Positions 41,475 through 50,977 of a stretch of DNA of 64,000 bases are shown here, in pieces. The notes below the pieces were generated by a model. It did no database searches. It was not told the DNA's origin and saw only the letters and a program-made list of their open reading frames with translations. Positions within the stretch are counted from its first letter, which is position 1, and each line of letters starts with the position of its first letter. The position numbers were made by a program, and so were the translations under genes. Origin of the DNA: an uncultured Oscillibacter sp. (GTDB taxonomy: Bacteria; Bacillota; Clostridia; Oscillospirales; Oscillospiraceae); NCBI RefSeq assembly GCF_947654275.1, contig NZ_CANTJS010000002.1, positions 1 through 64,000 on the forward strand, written 5' to 3'.

Positions 41475-42977
41475 TTATGCCCGGTTTTCCCCGCTTTCAC
41501 CCCGGTCATAAAAGGCGGCGAAGGCCGCCTGATTGGCCTCCTTTTTTTCGGGCCGCTCCATGTACTCCTTGGGATACTTGGGGTTGAAAACCCGCTGGAT
41601 GCGGCGGCTCTTCAGCACCGGGTCCACCATTTTGGTGGACCCTCCCGCGCCGAAGGAGAGGATGGAGCACAGTTCCGACATGATATAGATGTTGTACAGG
41701 CAGGCGCCCCCGGGCAGGCTCCAGCCGATGTTCTCGAAGCTGCCGGACATGTATTTCTGCCTGTAGAGATAATAGGGGGCGTAACCGGCCCGGCGCAGGA
41801 CGGACCCGGCGTAATCCAGCATCTCCCCCACAGCCTGAGGGCCGGGGATGGAGAGCCCCTCGGTGAGGATACGGCTGCCCTTTTTCAGGGACAGGGTGTG
41901 AACGGTGATGTTGTCCGTGCCGAACCGGAGGCAGCGGTCCAGGGAACGGCGGAAGCCCTCCGCCGTGTCCTCGGGGAGCCCGGCGATCAGGTCCATGTTC
42001 ACGTGGCGGAAGCCGGTTTTCGCCACCAGCTCCATGGCGGCCTCGATGTCCCCGGGGCTGTGCCGCCGCCCGATGGCCCGGAGGACGTGGTCCTCCATGG
42101 TCTGGGGGTTCACGGAGACCCGGGTGGCGCCGTGGTCCTTCAGGACGGCCAGCTTTTCTGCCGTGATGGTGTCGGGCCGCCCCGCCTCCACGGTGATTTC
42201 ACCGCCGGGGTCCAGGGCGGGGCCGAAGGCCTCTTCGCATGCCGTCAGTACCCGGTCCAGCTGCGCCGCCGACAGGGTGGTGGGGGTGCCGCCGCCCATA
42301 TACAGGGCCCGGACCCGGAACCCATGGCGCCGGACCATGCTCCCGCCGGCGGCGAGCTCCGCCGTCAGAGCGTCCACATAGGGCTCCACCAGAGAAAGGC
42401 TCTTCTCCACCGACTGGCTGACAAAGGAGCAGTAGGCGCACCGGGTGGGGCAGAAGGGGACGCCGATATAGACAGCGATGTCCCGGGGCCCCAGATCTCC
42501 CCCGGCCTCAAAGGCCGCAAGGCCGGTCTCCGCCGCCAGGGCGGCCCGCTCCGGCGTCACGTAATAATTCCGTTCCAGCAGCGCCCGGGCCTCCTCCGGA
42601 GTCTTCCCCTCCGCCAGGGCCTGGGTCGTCAGCTTGTCGGGGCGCACGCCGGTGAGCATCCCCCAGGGGGGCGTGTTTCCGGTAAGGCTCTGGTATGCCT
42701 GGAAGAAGCAGGCCCCAATGGCGTGCCGCCGCTGGCCCTCCCGGTCATAGTCCGTGCCGGAGAGGGAAGCGGTGTGAAAGGCCGCCGCCTTCCCGCCAAG
42801 ATGGCAGAGGTCCGTGGTGACCAGCAGCCGTCCCGCTTCCTCCCGGCAGGAGACCACGGCCCAGCTCTCGTCTCCGGGCTGAATGGGCTCATAGACCGGC
42901 AGCTCCCCGGGGAACAGGTTCAGCAGACTCTGCTCCACGGTGTAGCGCTCGTCGTGGCCCTCAAAAATCAGTTTCAT
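41475..42977 (-). CDS. hemZ: Coproporphyrinogen dehydrogenase-like radical SAM protein HemZ
   Basis: 500 residues, the length of Bacillus HemZ (~500). The radical-SAM cluster motif is FCPTRCAYCSF (~residue 176), preceded by an N-terminal domain of about 160 residues; GGGTPTTLSAAQL and GRPDTITAEKL follow, and the C-terminal HemN domain reads YYLYRQKYMSGSFEN. The family is annotated as oxygen-independent coproporphyrinogen oxidase, but many members are of unproven activity. The start overlaps the preceding stop by four bases (ATGA). Confidence 0.85.
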   Translation of the reverse strand: MKLIFEGHDERYTVEQSLLNLFPGELPVYEPIQPGDESWAVVSCREEAGRLLVTTDLCHLGGKAAAFHTASLSGTDYDREGQRRHAIGACFFQAYQSLTGNTPPWGMLTGVRPDKLTTQALAEGKTPEEARALLERNYYVTPERAALAAETGLAAFEAGGDLGPRDIAVYIGVPFCPTRCAYCSFVSQSVEKSLSLVEPYVDALTAELAAGGSMVRRHGFRVRALYMGGGTPTTLSAAQLDRVLTACEEAFGPALDPGGEITVEAGRPDTITAEKLAVLKDHGATRVSVNPQTMEDHVLRAIGRRHSPGDIEAAMELVAKTGFRHVNMDLIAGLPEDTAEGFRRSLDRCLRFGTDNITVHTLSLKKGSRILTEGLSIPGPQAVGEMLDYAGSVLRRAGYAPYYLYRQKYMSGSFENIGWSLPGGACLYNIYIMSELCSILSFGAGGSTKMVDPVLKSRRIQRVFNPKYPKEYMERPEKKEANQAAFAAFYDRGESGENRA

Positions 42978-44062
42978 GGCGTCTCCTGAAGGGCCTGGCG
43001 GAGGTAGGGGTTGTTCTTCCGCTCCTCCTCCAGGGTGGTGGGCTCCATGTGGCCGGGATAGACGGCGGCGTCCCCGTTCATCATCCCAAACACCCGCAGA
43101 CTGCTCATCATTTTGCCCACATTCCCGCCGGGGAAGTCCGTCCGGCCGCAGGAGCCCTGAAACAGGGTGTCGCCGCAGAACAGGGGCCCGCCGCTGACAC
43201 GCAGGGTTACGCTGCCCTCGGAGTGGCCGGGGGTGTGGATGGGGTGGATATTCAGACAGCCAAAGGGCAGGTCTTTCGCCTTATGTGTTTCCACATCCCA
43301 ATCATTGAACGCCTTGTAATAATGAAGCTGCTTCACCGGGCATTTGGGGTCCTTCAGCATGGCCGGGACGGGGAAAAGCTGCGGATCCACGCCCTGGACG
43401 TCTTTTTTGTGGATATGGATTTTGGCCTCCGGGAACGCCGCCGCCAGCTCCGGCAGGGCGTCCACGTGGTCATAGTGTCCGTGGGTCAGCAGGATATACT
43501 GGAGCTTCACGCCCTGCCGCTGGATTTCCCGGATAATCCGCGGCGCATCCCCGCCGGGGTCAATGACCGCTGCCAGGCCGGCGTGCTTCTCAGTCAAAAT
43601 GTAGCAGTTTGTCTCCAGCGGCCCAACTTCCATCCGGCAGATTTGCAAAACCGACTGTCTCTGGTTCGCCGGAAGCTCATAGGACAGGTCCTGGAAACCG
43701 GTAAAATCCACCGTCCCGGTCTCCCAGACCTGCCGGAACTTCTCCACCGCCCCGGCATAATCGCCGTACCACTCCACCAGGGCAATGCCGCCGGGGGTGG
43801 AGGGGCCTTGGGCTCCGGACCAGCCGCAGCCCACGATATACTGCCCCGCGTGAGGTCCTTTCAGGGCCACGGCGCTCTGGATATACCAATAGTCCGTTTC
43901 GCCCTCCTGCTCCAGGACCAGGAAGCTGTCGGGATCGGAGGGATGCAGGCGGTCCAGCTCCTGTTCAATGTGCTCCCAGGCGGCGGGGCGTATTTCCCCC
44001 CTTACTGTGCGAAGGGTCCAGGTCAGGCCCTTCTCAGGCTGCTTTTGCGGAATCGTTTCCAT
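42974..44062 (-). CDS. Metallo-beta-lactamase hydrolase (glyoxalase II/YqgX type) with an extra N-terminal domain
   Basis: 362 residues from the ATG after AGGAGG. Residues ~150-362 are a complete small metallo-hydrolase (CYILTEKHAGLAAVIDPGG, LLTHGHYDHVDALPEL, HTPGHSEGSVTL, CGDTLFQGSCGRTDF), which usually stands alone at about 205 residues and hydrolyses thioesters such as hydroxyacylglutathione-like compounds. The first ~145 residues (TLRTVRGEIRPAAWEHIEQE, YWYIQSAVALKG, GGIALVEWYGDYAGAVEKF) form a separate domain that I do not recognise. It lies between dtd and hemZ in a run common in Clostridia. Confidence 0.8.
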   Translation of the reverse strand: METIPQKQPEKGLTWTLRTVRGEIRPAAWEHIEQELDRLHPSDPDSFLVLEQEGETDYWYIQSAVALKGPHAGQYIVGCGWSGAQGPSTPGGIALVEWYGDYAGAVEKFRQVWETGTVDFTGFQDLSYELPANQRQSVLQICRMEVGPLETNCYILTEKHAGLAAVIDPGGDAPRIIREIQRQGVKLQYILLTHGHYDHVDALPELAAAFPEAKIHIHKKDVQGVDPQLFPVPAMLKDPKCPVKQLHYYKAFNDWDVETHKAKDLPFGCLNIHPIHTPGHSEGSVTLRVSGGPLFCGDTLFQGSCGRTDFPGGNVGKMMSSLRVFGMMNGDAAVYPGHMEPTTLEEERKNNPYLRQALQETP

Positions 44063-44081
44063 GTCAGGTCCTCCTTTCAGG

Positions 44082-44525
44082 TCAGGGATGCTCCGTGTCA
44101 AACCAGATGGTCACCGGCCCGTCGTTCCGGGAGTCCACCTGCATGTCGGCTCCGAACTCGCCGTGCTCTACGGTGAAGCCCCGTTCCCGGCAGCGGGCCA
44201 TGAACCACTCATAGCCCTGGACCCCCAGCTCCGGCCTGGCCGCGCCGGAAAAGCCCGGACGGCGGGAGGAGGTGTCGGCGTACAGGGTGAACTGGGACAC
44301 CACCAGCAACGCGCCGCCCACCTGCTCCAAACTCAGGTTCATTTTGCCGTTTTCGTCCTCGAAGACACGGAGATTGCAGATTTTGTCCGCCAGCTTCCGG
44401 GCGGTCTCCTCTGTATCGCCGGGGCCCACCCCCAGCAGAACCAGAAAGCCCCGGCCAATCCGGCCGTTGACTCGCTCCTCAATGGTGACAGACGCGTGCT
44501 TCACGCGGGTGACGACTGCGCGCAT
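44082..44525 (-). CDS. dtd: D-aminoacyl-tRNA deacylase
   Basis: 147 residues, full length. MRAVVTRVKHASVTIEERV, LLVVSQFTLYAD and RRPGFSGAA are family motifs, and the NDGPVTIWFDT end contains the cross-subunit Gly-cisPro motif that excludes L-aminoacyl groups. It frees tRNAs charged with D-amino acids or glycine. It stands downstream of rel, as in many Bacillota. Confidence 0.94.
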   Translation of the reverse strand: MRAVVTRVKHASVTIEERVNGRIGRGFLVLLGVGPGDTEETARKLADKICNLRVFEDENGKMNLSLEQVGGALLVVSQFTLYADTSSRRPGFSGAARPELGVQGYEWFMARCRERGFTVEHGEFGADMQVDSRNDGPVTIWFDTEHP

Positions 44526-44900
44526 AGGCGGTCCCTCCTGATTTCATTTCAATTCTTGTTTTGCGCTGATGCACAGGCCGCTTTCGCGGGGATTCACTCC
44601 CATGAGGGCCGTTCCCACGGGGGCCGCCTCCCGGCGGGGTCCACGGCAGTGGGCCACTGCGGCAGCAGTTCTACGCAAAAGCGGCCCCACAGGGAGGTCT
44701 CCCGATAGAAGGTCTGTGGGGCCTGACCCCTTGGTCAGGCCATACCCCCACAGGCCCCGGCTCCTTCTATGGCCCGGTCAGGGGACCGGGCCCCACAGAG
44801 TTCATCCCATCCATGCGGCCCCCACGGCAGCGGGCCCCCACGGCAGCGGGCCCCTGCGGCAGCAGTTCCCCGCGAAAGCGGGCCCCCACGGGAGTGGAAC
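44526..44900. repeat. GC-rich palindromic spacer between rel and dtd
   Basis: There is no gene in about 375 bases. The unit CCCACGGCAGCGGGCC recurs in degenerate form near 44635, 44820, 44838 and 44860. Two long hairpins, GGCCTGACC/GGTCAGGCC and GGCCCGGTC/GACCGGGCC (about 44710-44800), sit between repeats of CCCACAG. The region may act as an RNA processing or partial termination site inside the recJ-rel-dtd run. Confidence 0.5.
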
Positions 44901-47093
44901 TCATCCTGCCGGCCGTGTGACGCTGAGGACACCGGAAATCTGATGAAGCTTGTTCATGATGGCCTTCATCTGGGCTCCGTCCCGGACCCGAATCTCCAGG
45001 CGGATCAGGGCGAAGCCGTCCTCGGTGCTGCGGGACTGGAGGCCGCAGACGAAGGTATTTGTGGTGGACAGGGCGGCGGAGATGTCCAGAATCAGGTTCA
45101 TCCGGTCCTTGCAGACCACCTCGATGGATGTGGGATAGCTCTCGTTGGTGTCGCTGCCCCAGGAAACCTTGAGCCAGCGGCCCTCCTGGCCCGCCCGGCG
45201 CTCCGGCGCGGCGTTGGGGCAGTCGCAGCGATGGACGGACACGCCGTAGCCCCGGGTGATGAAGCCCACAATCTCGTCTCCCGGCACGGGGGTGCAGCAG
45301 CGGGAGAACTTCACCAGGCAGTTGTCCAGCCCCTCCACGATGATGCCCTGCTCGCTCTTCAGGGGCCGGGGAGGGGGGGACTGGACGGGCTCCTCCAGCC
45401 TGGAGGCCTGTTCCTCCTCCGCCTGGTGCTGGCGCTGGATGCGCTGGAGCTCTCCCCTCATCCGGCTGACGGCCTTCTGGGCGGTGAAGCCGCCGTAGCC
45501 GATGGCGGCATACATCTCGTCCAGGGAGCCGTAGGACACCTTTTTCAGCAGAATGGGCAGGCTGTCCGCCGCGGTGACGTCCTTCATGGACAGGCCCGCG
45601 TGCTTCAGCTCCTGTTCAAAGGAGGCACGGCCATTGGCGATGTTTTCCTCTTTTTTCTCCTTTTTGAACCACTGGCGGATTTTGCTCCGGGCCTCGCTGG
45701 ATTTGGCAATCTTCATCCAGTCCCGGCTGGGGCCCTTGGCGGCCTTGGAGGTCATGATTTCCACTATGTCGCCGTTTTTCAGCGTGTGGTCGAATGTGAC
45801 AATGCGGTTGTTCACCTTGGCCCCCACCATCCGGTTGCCCACGGCGGAGTGGATGGCATAGGCGAAGTCGATGGGCGTGGCCCCGGCGGGCAGGTTCTGC
45901 ACGTCTCCGTTGGGGGTGAAGACAAAGACCTCGTCGGCAAACATGTCGACCTTCAGAGAGTGGATATAATCCTCGGCGTCCGCGCCCTCCTGGTTCTCCA
46001 GCAGGCGGCGGACCCACTCATATTTTCCCTCGGTGCCGGCGCCCTGGCCGTTCTGCTTGTATTTCCAGTGGGCGGCCACGCCGTACTCGGCAATCTCGTG
46101 CATCTCCCGGGTCCTGATCTGCACCTCGAAGGGGATGCCGTCGGGGCCCATGACGGTGGTGTGGAGGGACTGGTAGCCATTGGGCTTTTTGGTGCCGATA
46201 TAGTCCTTGAACCGCCCCGGAATGGGCTTGTAGATGTCGTGGATGACGCCCAGCACGTTATAGCAGTCCCCCACGTTCTCCACCAGAACCCGGAAGGCAA
46301 AGAGGTCGAAGATTTCGTCCAGGGATTTGTTCTGGCTGAACATTTTGCGGTAGATGGAATAGGGGTGCTTGATGCGGCCGTAGACCATGTGCTCAATGCC
46401 CAACTGGTCCAGCCGCTCGCCGATCTGAAGCTGAATGCGCCGGGTAAAGGCCTCGTATTCCTGGCTCTTGGCGTCCAGCCGGGAGACGATTTCCTCATAG
46501 CCCACCGGGTCCAGATATTTGAGAGACAGGTCCTCCAGCTCCCACTTCATCCGCTGCATGCCCAGCCGGTGGGCGATGGGGGCGTAAATCTCCATGGTCT
46601 CCAGAGATTTCTGCTTCTGCTTCTCCGGGGACTGGTATTCCATGGTCCGCATATTGTGGAGCCGGTCGGATATCTTGATGAGAATGACCCGGATGTCCTT
46701 GCTCATGGCGATGAGCATTTTCCGCAGATTCTCCATCTGCTCGTCTTCCTTGGTGGCATACTGGATGCGGGTCAGCTTGCTGACCCCCTCCACCAGGTCG
46801 GCAATGGTGGGGGAGAAGAGCCGGGCCACGTCGGCGTGCTCCGCCGGGGTGTCCTCAATGACGTCGTGAAGCAGGGCGGCCTCGATGGATTCCGAGTCCA
46901 GCTTCAATTCCTCCGCCACAATCTGGGCCACCGCCAGAGGATGGATGATATAGGGCTCGCCGCTCTTGCGCTTCTGACCCTGGTGGCACTGGTCGGCGTA
47001 TTCAAACGCGGCGTGGATATGGCCCAGGTCGGCGGCGGGGTTGTATCCCCGTATGGTTTTTTCCAGCAGCTCATACTGTTCCTGAACAGTCAT
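44901..47093 (-). CDS. rel: Bifunctional (p)ppGpp synthetase/hydrolase
   Basis: 730 residues, the long RSH type. The N-terminal HD hydrolase has LLHDVIEDT (~76) and intact metal ligands. The synthetase domain contains GYQSLHTTVMG (~308). A TGS domain (VFVFTPNGDVQNLPAGAT, ~390), a Cys-containing zinc-finger region (CCTPVPGDEIVGFITRG) and a C-terminal ACT domain complete it. It makes and degrades the stringent-response alarmone on the ribosome. It begins four bases after recJ. The interdomain stretch ~545-580 has a Pro/Gln-rich linker. Confidence 0.94.
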   Translation of the reverse strand: MTVQEQYELLEKTIRGYNPAADLGHIHAAFEYADQCHQGQKRKSGEPYIIHPLAVAQIVAEELKLDSESIEAALLHDVIEDTPAEHADVARLFSPTIADLVEGVSKLTRIQYATKEDEQMENLRKMLIAMSKDIRVILIKISDRLHNMRTMEYQSPEKQKQKSLETMEIYAPIAHRLGMQRMKWELEDLSLKYLDPVGYEEIVSRLDAKSQEYEAFTRRIQLQIGERLDQLGIEHMVYGRIKHPYSIYRKMFSQNKSLDEIFDLFAFRVLVENVGDCYNVLGVIHDIYKPIPGRFKDYIGTKKPNGYQSLHTTVMGPDGIPFEVQIRTREMHEIAEYGVAAHWKYKQNGQGAGTEGKYEWVRRLLENQEGADAEDYIHSLKVDMFADEVFVFTPNGDVQNLPAGATPIDFAYAIHSAVGNRMVGAKVNNRIVTFDHTLKNGDIVEIMTSKAAKGPSRDWMKIAKSSEARSKIRQWFKKEKKEENIANGRASFEQELKHAGLSMKDVTAADSLPILLKKVSYGSLDEMYAAIGYGGFTAQKAVSRMRGELQRIQRQHQAEEEQASRLEEPVQSPPPRPLKSEQGIIVEGLDNCLVKFSRCCTPVPGDEIVGFITRGYGVSVHRCDCPNAAPERRAGQEGRWLKVSWGSDTNESYPTSIEVVCKDRMNLILDISAALSTTNTFVCGLQSRSTEDGFALIRLEIRVRDGAQMKAIMNKLHQISGVLSVTRPAG

Positions 47094-47097
47094 GCCG

Positions 47098-49188
47098 TCA
47101 CACCTCCTGAGATCCGGCGGGGCGTCCCAGCCGGACGAGATAGGGACAGGCGTCCAGATTCACCTTTCCCTGAATGGGCATCAGGCAGAGGATGATCCGG
47201 TCGTCCTTCCGCGTCAGGGCAATCAGGCCCCGCTCCTGGAACACAGCCAGGGCCAGGGCGGCCCGGAGAAAGCTCTCGCTGCCTCCCATCCGGGCCGCCA
47301 GCGTCCGGAGATAGGGGAGGTAGTCCTCTTCCGCCTTTCCCTGGCGGAGCCGCCGTTCCAGAGCCACCCAGCAGGCGGCGTACTGGCTGCGGGAGGCCCG
47401 GAGCCGGACGGTCTCCTGGGGGGAGAGGGGTCCGGCGTCCTCCACCAGGCGGCGGACCAGGTCCAGGGAGTCCGCCTCGTTCCGGCTGGGGGCCAGGGAG
47501 GGACGGATGTCCACCAGCTGAAGCTGTAACGTCGTACAGCCCCGGAAGGTATTGGCCTGGAGGTAAAAGGCGGCGTCCACCCGGCTGCCGGGGACGACGC
47601 CGCACTCCTCTTCCGTCACGGAGAAAAAGATGGCGTCAAAGCGGCAGACCCCCTTGGAAAGCCGGAGCTTCAGGTGCCGCCCCTGGCCCACGGACTGGAG
47701 GCTTTCCACCGTGGCCCCCAGCAGGGCGAACACAGGCCGGGGATTGCCGGAGCCATAGGGCTCCAGGGGCTCCAGTGAGGCCTCCTGCTCCAGGGTCAGC
47801 TCACAGGGGGAGCCCACGGCGGCGTCCACCTCCAGGGAGCTCACCGGGGGCTCCCCGCCGGTGAGGGAACGGACATAGCGGTTCATCTTCTCCCGGAAGG
47901 GGCCGATGTTGGCCTCGGAAATGGTGAAGCCGGCGGCCAGCTCGTGGCCGCCGAAGCCGTCCAGAAGGTCGGAACAGGCCTCCAGCGCCGCGAAGAGGTT
48001 CAGCCCGCCGTAGGACCGGCAGGAGCCCCGGCCGGTGCCGTCCTTCAAATGAATCATGAAGCTGGGGCAGGAGTACTTTTCGCTGAGACGGGAGGCCACG
48101 ATGCCCACTACGCCCTGGTGCCAGTGTTCACTGGCCAGAACCAGGGCGCTGCGCTCCTCCGTCCGCAGGTCCCCGATCTGGTTCACCGCGTCGGCGCAGA
48201 TGGCCTGCTCCACCATCTGCCGCTCCCGGTTCAGCTCGCACAGGGCCCGGGCCAGCTCCTCCGCCCGGGCGGGGTCGCTGGTCTCCAGAAGGTCCGCCGC
48301 CAGGTCCGCCGCCCCCATGCGTCCGGCGGCGTTGATCCGGGGGGAGAGGACAAAGCCAATCTGAACGGAGGTGATGGGCCGGCCCAGCAGGCCCGCCTCC
48401 CGCAGAAGGGCGTGGACGCCCACGAAATCCGTGTGGGGCAGGGCCTCCAGCCCGCAGGAGACGATGGCCCGGTTTTCCCCCTCCATCCGCATCACGTCGG
48501 CTACGGTGCCGATAGCGGCCAGGGTGCAGTACCGGGCAAAGAGGGCGTCCTCCCGGCTCTCGCCCCCCAGGGCCAGCACCAGCTTCAGCGCCACGCCGCA
48601 GCCCGCCAGGTATTTGAAGGGATAGGGGCAGTCCGGCCTGTGGGGGTCCACCACCGCCGCGGCGTCCGGCAGGGCCTCCTTGCACTCGTGGTGGTCCGTC
48701 ACCACCACGTCCAGGCCGATGGAGTTGGCAAAATCCACCTCCTCGTTGCCTGTGATGCCGCAGTCCACCGTAATCATCAGCGTGGCCCCCTGGTCCCGGA
48801 GACTCTGAATGGCGGGCTTGGAAAGGCCGTAGCCGTCCTCAATCCGCCGGGGGATATACCGCAGGCAGGGAACGCCGCAGCTTTTCAGATAGTCCAGCAG
48901 CAGCACCGTGGAGGTGATGCCGTCCACATCATAATCCCCGAAGACGGCCACGGTCTCCCCCCCGGTAATGGCCCGCTGAATCCGGGCCACGGCCCTGTCC
49001 ATGTCCCGCATCAGCATGGGGGAGAGGGTCAGACGCCGCTCACACTCCAGAAAATCCGCCGCCGCCTCCGGAGAGGCGATGCCCCGGGACGCCAGCACCA
49101 GCGCCATCAGATACGAATATCCCGCGGCCCGCAGCCGGGAGACCTCCTCCTCCGCAGGGACGCCGATATTCCATTTTTTGTATTTCAT
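47098..49188 (-). CDS. recJ: Single-stranded-DNA-specific exonuclease RecJ
   Basis: 696 residues. The DHH phosphoesterase motifs are VFGDYDVDGITS (~85), TVDCGITG (~143) and VVTDHHECKEAL (~163); DHHA1 (GRGSCRSYGGLNLFAALEA, ~385) and an OB-fold follow, then a C-terminal extension of about 120 residues seen in Bacillota. It degrades 5'-ended single strands in recombination and mismatch/base excision repair. It heads the recJ-rel run with its own promoter. Confidence 0.93.
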   Translation of the reverse strand: MKYKKWNIGVPAEEEVSRLRAAGYSYLMALVLASRGIASPEAAADFLECERRLTLSPMLMRDMDRAVARIQRAITGGETVAVFGDYDVDGITSTVLLLDYLKSCGVPCLRYIPRRIEDGYGLSKPAIQSLRDQGATLMITVDCGITGNEEVDFANSIGLDVVVTDHHECKEALPDAAAVVDPHRPDCPYPFKYLAGCGVALKLVLALGGESREDALFARYCTLAAIGTVADVMRMEGENRAIVSCGLEALPHTDFVGVHALLREAGLLGRPITSVQIGFVLSPRINAAGRMGAADLAADLLETSDPARAEELARALCELNRERQMVEQAICADAVNQIGDLRTEERSALVLASEHWHQGVVGIVASRLSEKYSCPSFMIHLKDGTGRGSCRSYGGLNLFAALEACSDLLDGFGGHELAAGFTISEANIGPFREKMNRYVRSLTGGEPPVSSLEVDAAVGSPCELTLEQEASLEPLEPYGSGNPRPVFALLGATVESLQSVGQGRHLKLRLSKGVCRFDAIFFSVTEEECGVVPGSRVDAAFYLQANTFRGCTTLQLQLVDIRPSLAPSRNEADSLDLVRRLVEDAGPLSPQETVRLRASRSQYAACWVALERRLRQGKAEEDYLPYLRTLAARMGGSESFLRAALALAVFQERGLIALTRKDDRIILCLMPIQGKVNLDACPYLVRLGRPAGSQEV

Positions 49189-49250
49189 TTTAAGGGGACC
49201 CCCTTTCCTGCATGGCCTTAAGAACCATGAGACTGCTGGATAACTTGTAT

Positions 49251-49279
49251 AGTATAGCAGAAAAGGCGGAAAAGGTAAA
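49251..49279 (-). promoter_or_regulatory. recJ promoter
   Basis: TTTACC (49274-49279) and TATACT (49251-49256) on the minus strand with 17-bp spacing, about 65 bp ahead of the start codon. Confidence 0.65.
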
Positions 49280-49350
49280 GTAAAAATCGCTTGCTTTCCG
49301 GCGCTTCCCGGTGAATTTCCCCGGCTTTTTCAGGATTCGACAGGACCTGT

Positions 49351-49379
49351 TTGACGAAAGGGGAAAAATCTGTTAAAAT
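49351..49379 (+). promoter_or_regulatory. Promoter of the SLH/GH18-like gene
   Basis: TTGACG (49351-49356), 17 bp, TAAAAT (49374-49379), about 60 bp before the start codon. Confidence 0.7.
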
Positions 49380-49441
49380 GAGCTGGATTTTCCCGCCGGG
49401 CCGTGCCCCGCGGAAAAGGATTTGAAAGGAGCGATGGAACG

Positions 49442-50959
49442 ATGAAGCGACAATTCCGGCGGCTGTCCGCCAGTCTGGCGGGCCTGGTTCTCTGCGCCCT
49501 GCTGGCCCCCGTTCTGACGGCCTCCGCCGCCGCCCCGTCCGACGTGCCCGCCGGGTTCTGGGCGGAGGAGGACATCCGCCGCTGTGTGGAACAGGGTTAT
49601 TTCTATCTGGAAGGCGGCAGCCTCTTCGGCGTGGGCAAGGAGATGACCCGGGCCGAGTTTGTGGTGGTGCTGTGCCGGTTTTTCGGCTGGAAGCCCACCA
49701 TCCCCCCCAGAGTGGTCTATGAGGACGTTTCCGACGACGCCTGGTATGCCGGCGCGGTGGAAATCGCCTACCGGGAGGGCGCCATCACCGACCAGAACGG
49801 CGGCTTCCGGCCAGACGATCTCATCACCCGCAGCGAGGCGGCCTCTATGCTGGTCCGGGCCCTGGGCTACGGCACTATTGCCGGACTGGTCCAGGATTTT
49901 CCCCATCCCTTCCAGGACGTGCGGGCCAACAGCGGCTATATCTCCATGGTCTACGGCCTGGGTCTGATGGACGGCACCTCCGTCACCGTGTTCTCGCCCA
50001 ACGACACCATCACCCGGGAACACGCGGCGGTGATTCTCATGCGCCTCTATGACAAGATTCACTCCGGCGGGGGCAGCCGGACCGGCCTGATCTCCTCCGC
50101 CGAAGACCTGCCCGGCCTGAAGGGCTATGAGTCCGTGTCCATCTCCGCCGCCCGTCTGGTTTACAACGGGGCTCCCCAGATTTCCCCCAGCCTGGAGGAC
50201 GAAGAGCTGGAGGAAATCCGGGACCTCGCCCGGACGTCCGGGGCCCGGCAGCTGCTCCATGTCTCCGGAGGGCCCTACCAGCTCCGGGAGGGCGGCGCCG
50301 GGGAAATGGCGGACGTGCTGCTGGAGGCCGTGAAGAACGGGAAGTACGACGGGCTGACCCTGGAGATTTCCGGCCTGACCACCACCCCCCAGCGGAAGGA
50401 GCTGACCGCTGTTGTGGAGGCGGTCCGGCAGGGACTGGGGGAAAAGCTCCTGTACATCATTGTGGAGGCCCCCGCCTGGAAGGGGACCATCTCCGGATAT
50501 GACTACGCCGCCCTGGGAGAGGCGGCGGACAGGGTGATTCTCCGGGTGAGCTCCCCGGCGGGCAGCAGCGCCGGCGGCACGCCCACCTCGCCGCCGGAGC
50601 CTCTGGAAGAGGTCTATTACGCCCTGAGCCGGATGCGGGGCCTGGTGGACGCCGGGAAGCTGAGCCTGATGGTCAGCGCCTCCGGAACCGCCTGGGAGGA
50701 CGATGAGGCGGCGGAGCCCCTCACCGGCACGGAGATTCAGAAGCTGCTGGAGGACCCGGATACCCGGACCTATTACTCCGGCCGCTATGCCAGCGCCTAT
50801 TCCCAGCTGGAGTCCCCCCGGAGCACCCTCACCGTCTGGTATCTCAACGGCCCGGCCATTCAGGAGCGGGTCCGGCTGGCCCGGCTGTTTGGCGTGGAGC
50901 AGCTCTGCCTGTCGGAGCTCAGCGGCGTCATGGCCGAGACGGCGGAGGCCATGCCCTGA
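49442..50959 (+). CDS. Secreted SLH protein with a GH18-like C-terminal domain
   Basis: 505 residues. Signal peptide 1-30 (LAGLVLCALLAPVLTASA). Three SLH units occupy ~35-205 (FWAEEDIRRCVEQG, YEDVSDDAWYAGAVEIAYREG, FQDVRANSGYISMVYGLG), at the N-terminus, unlike the C-terminal SLH units of the two proteins at 9-13 kb. The second half (~225-505) resembles the spore-germination-type GH18 barrel (YDGLTLEISGLT, KLLYIIVEAPAW, YDYAALGEAADRVILRV, GVEQLCLSELSG). In the expected catalytic DxxDxE strand the sequence reads DGLTLEISG, so hydrolytic activity is doubtful. Confidence 0.75.
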   Translation: MKRQFRRLSASLAGLVLCALLAPVLTASAAAPSDVPAGFWAEEDIRRCVEQGYFYLEGGSLFGVGKEMTRAEFVVVLCRFFGWKPTIPPRVVYEDVSDDAWYAGAVEIAYREGAITDQNGGFRPDDLITRSEAASMLVRALGYGTIAGLVQDFPHPFQDVRANSGYISMVYGLGLMDGTSVTVFSPNDTITREHAAVILMRLYDKIHSGGGSRTGLISSAEDLPGLKGYESVSISAARLVYNGAPQISPSLEDEELEEIRDLARTSGARQLLHVSGGPYQLREGGAGEMADVLLEAVKNGKYDGLTLEISGLTTTPQRKELTAVVEAVRQGLGEKLLYIIVEAPAWKGTISGYDYAALGEAADRVILRVSSPAGSSAGGTPTSPPEPLEEVYYALSRMRGLVDAGKLSLMVSASGTAWEDDEAAEPLTGTEIQKLLEDPDTRTYYSGRYASAYSQLESPRSTLTVWYLNGPAIQERVRLARLFGVEQLCLSELSGVMAETAEAMP

Positions 50960-50977
50960 GCGGAGGGCAGAACAAGC

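Noticed and set aside
44526-44900. CRISPR array
   Set aside because: The repeats are degenerate, irregularly spaced and lack unique spacers of constant length; no cas genes are nearby.
44769-47195. 808-codon plus-strand frame opposite rel
   Set aside because: It is the antisense of an intact Rel with all catalytic motifs; it has no ribosome site and no recognisable domain.
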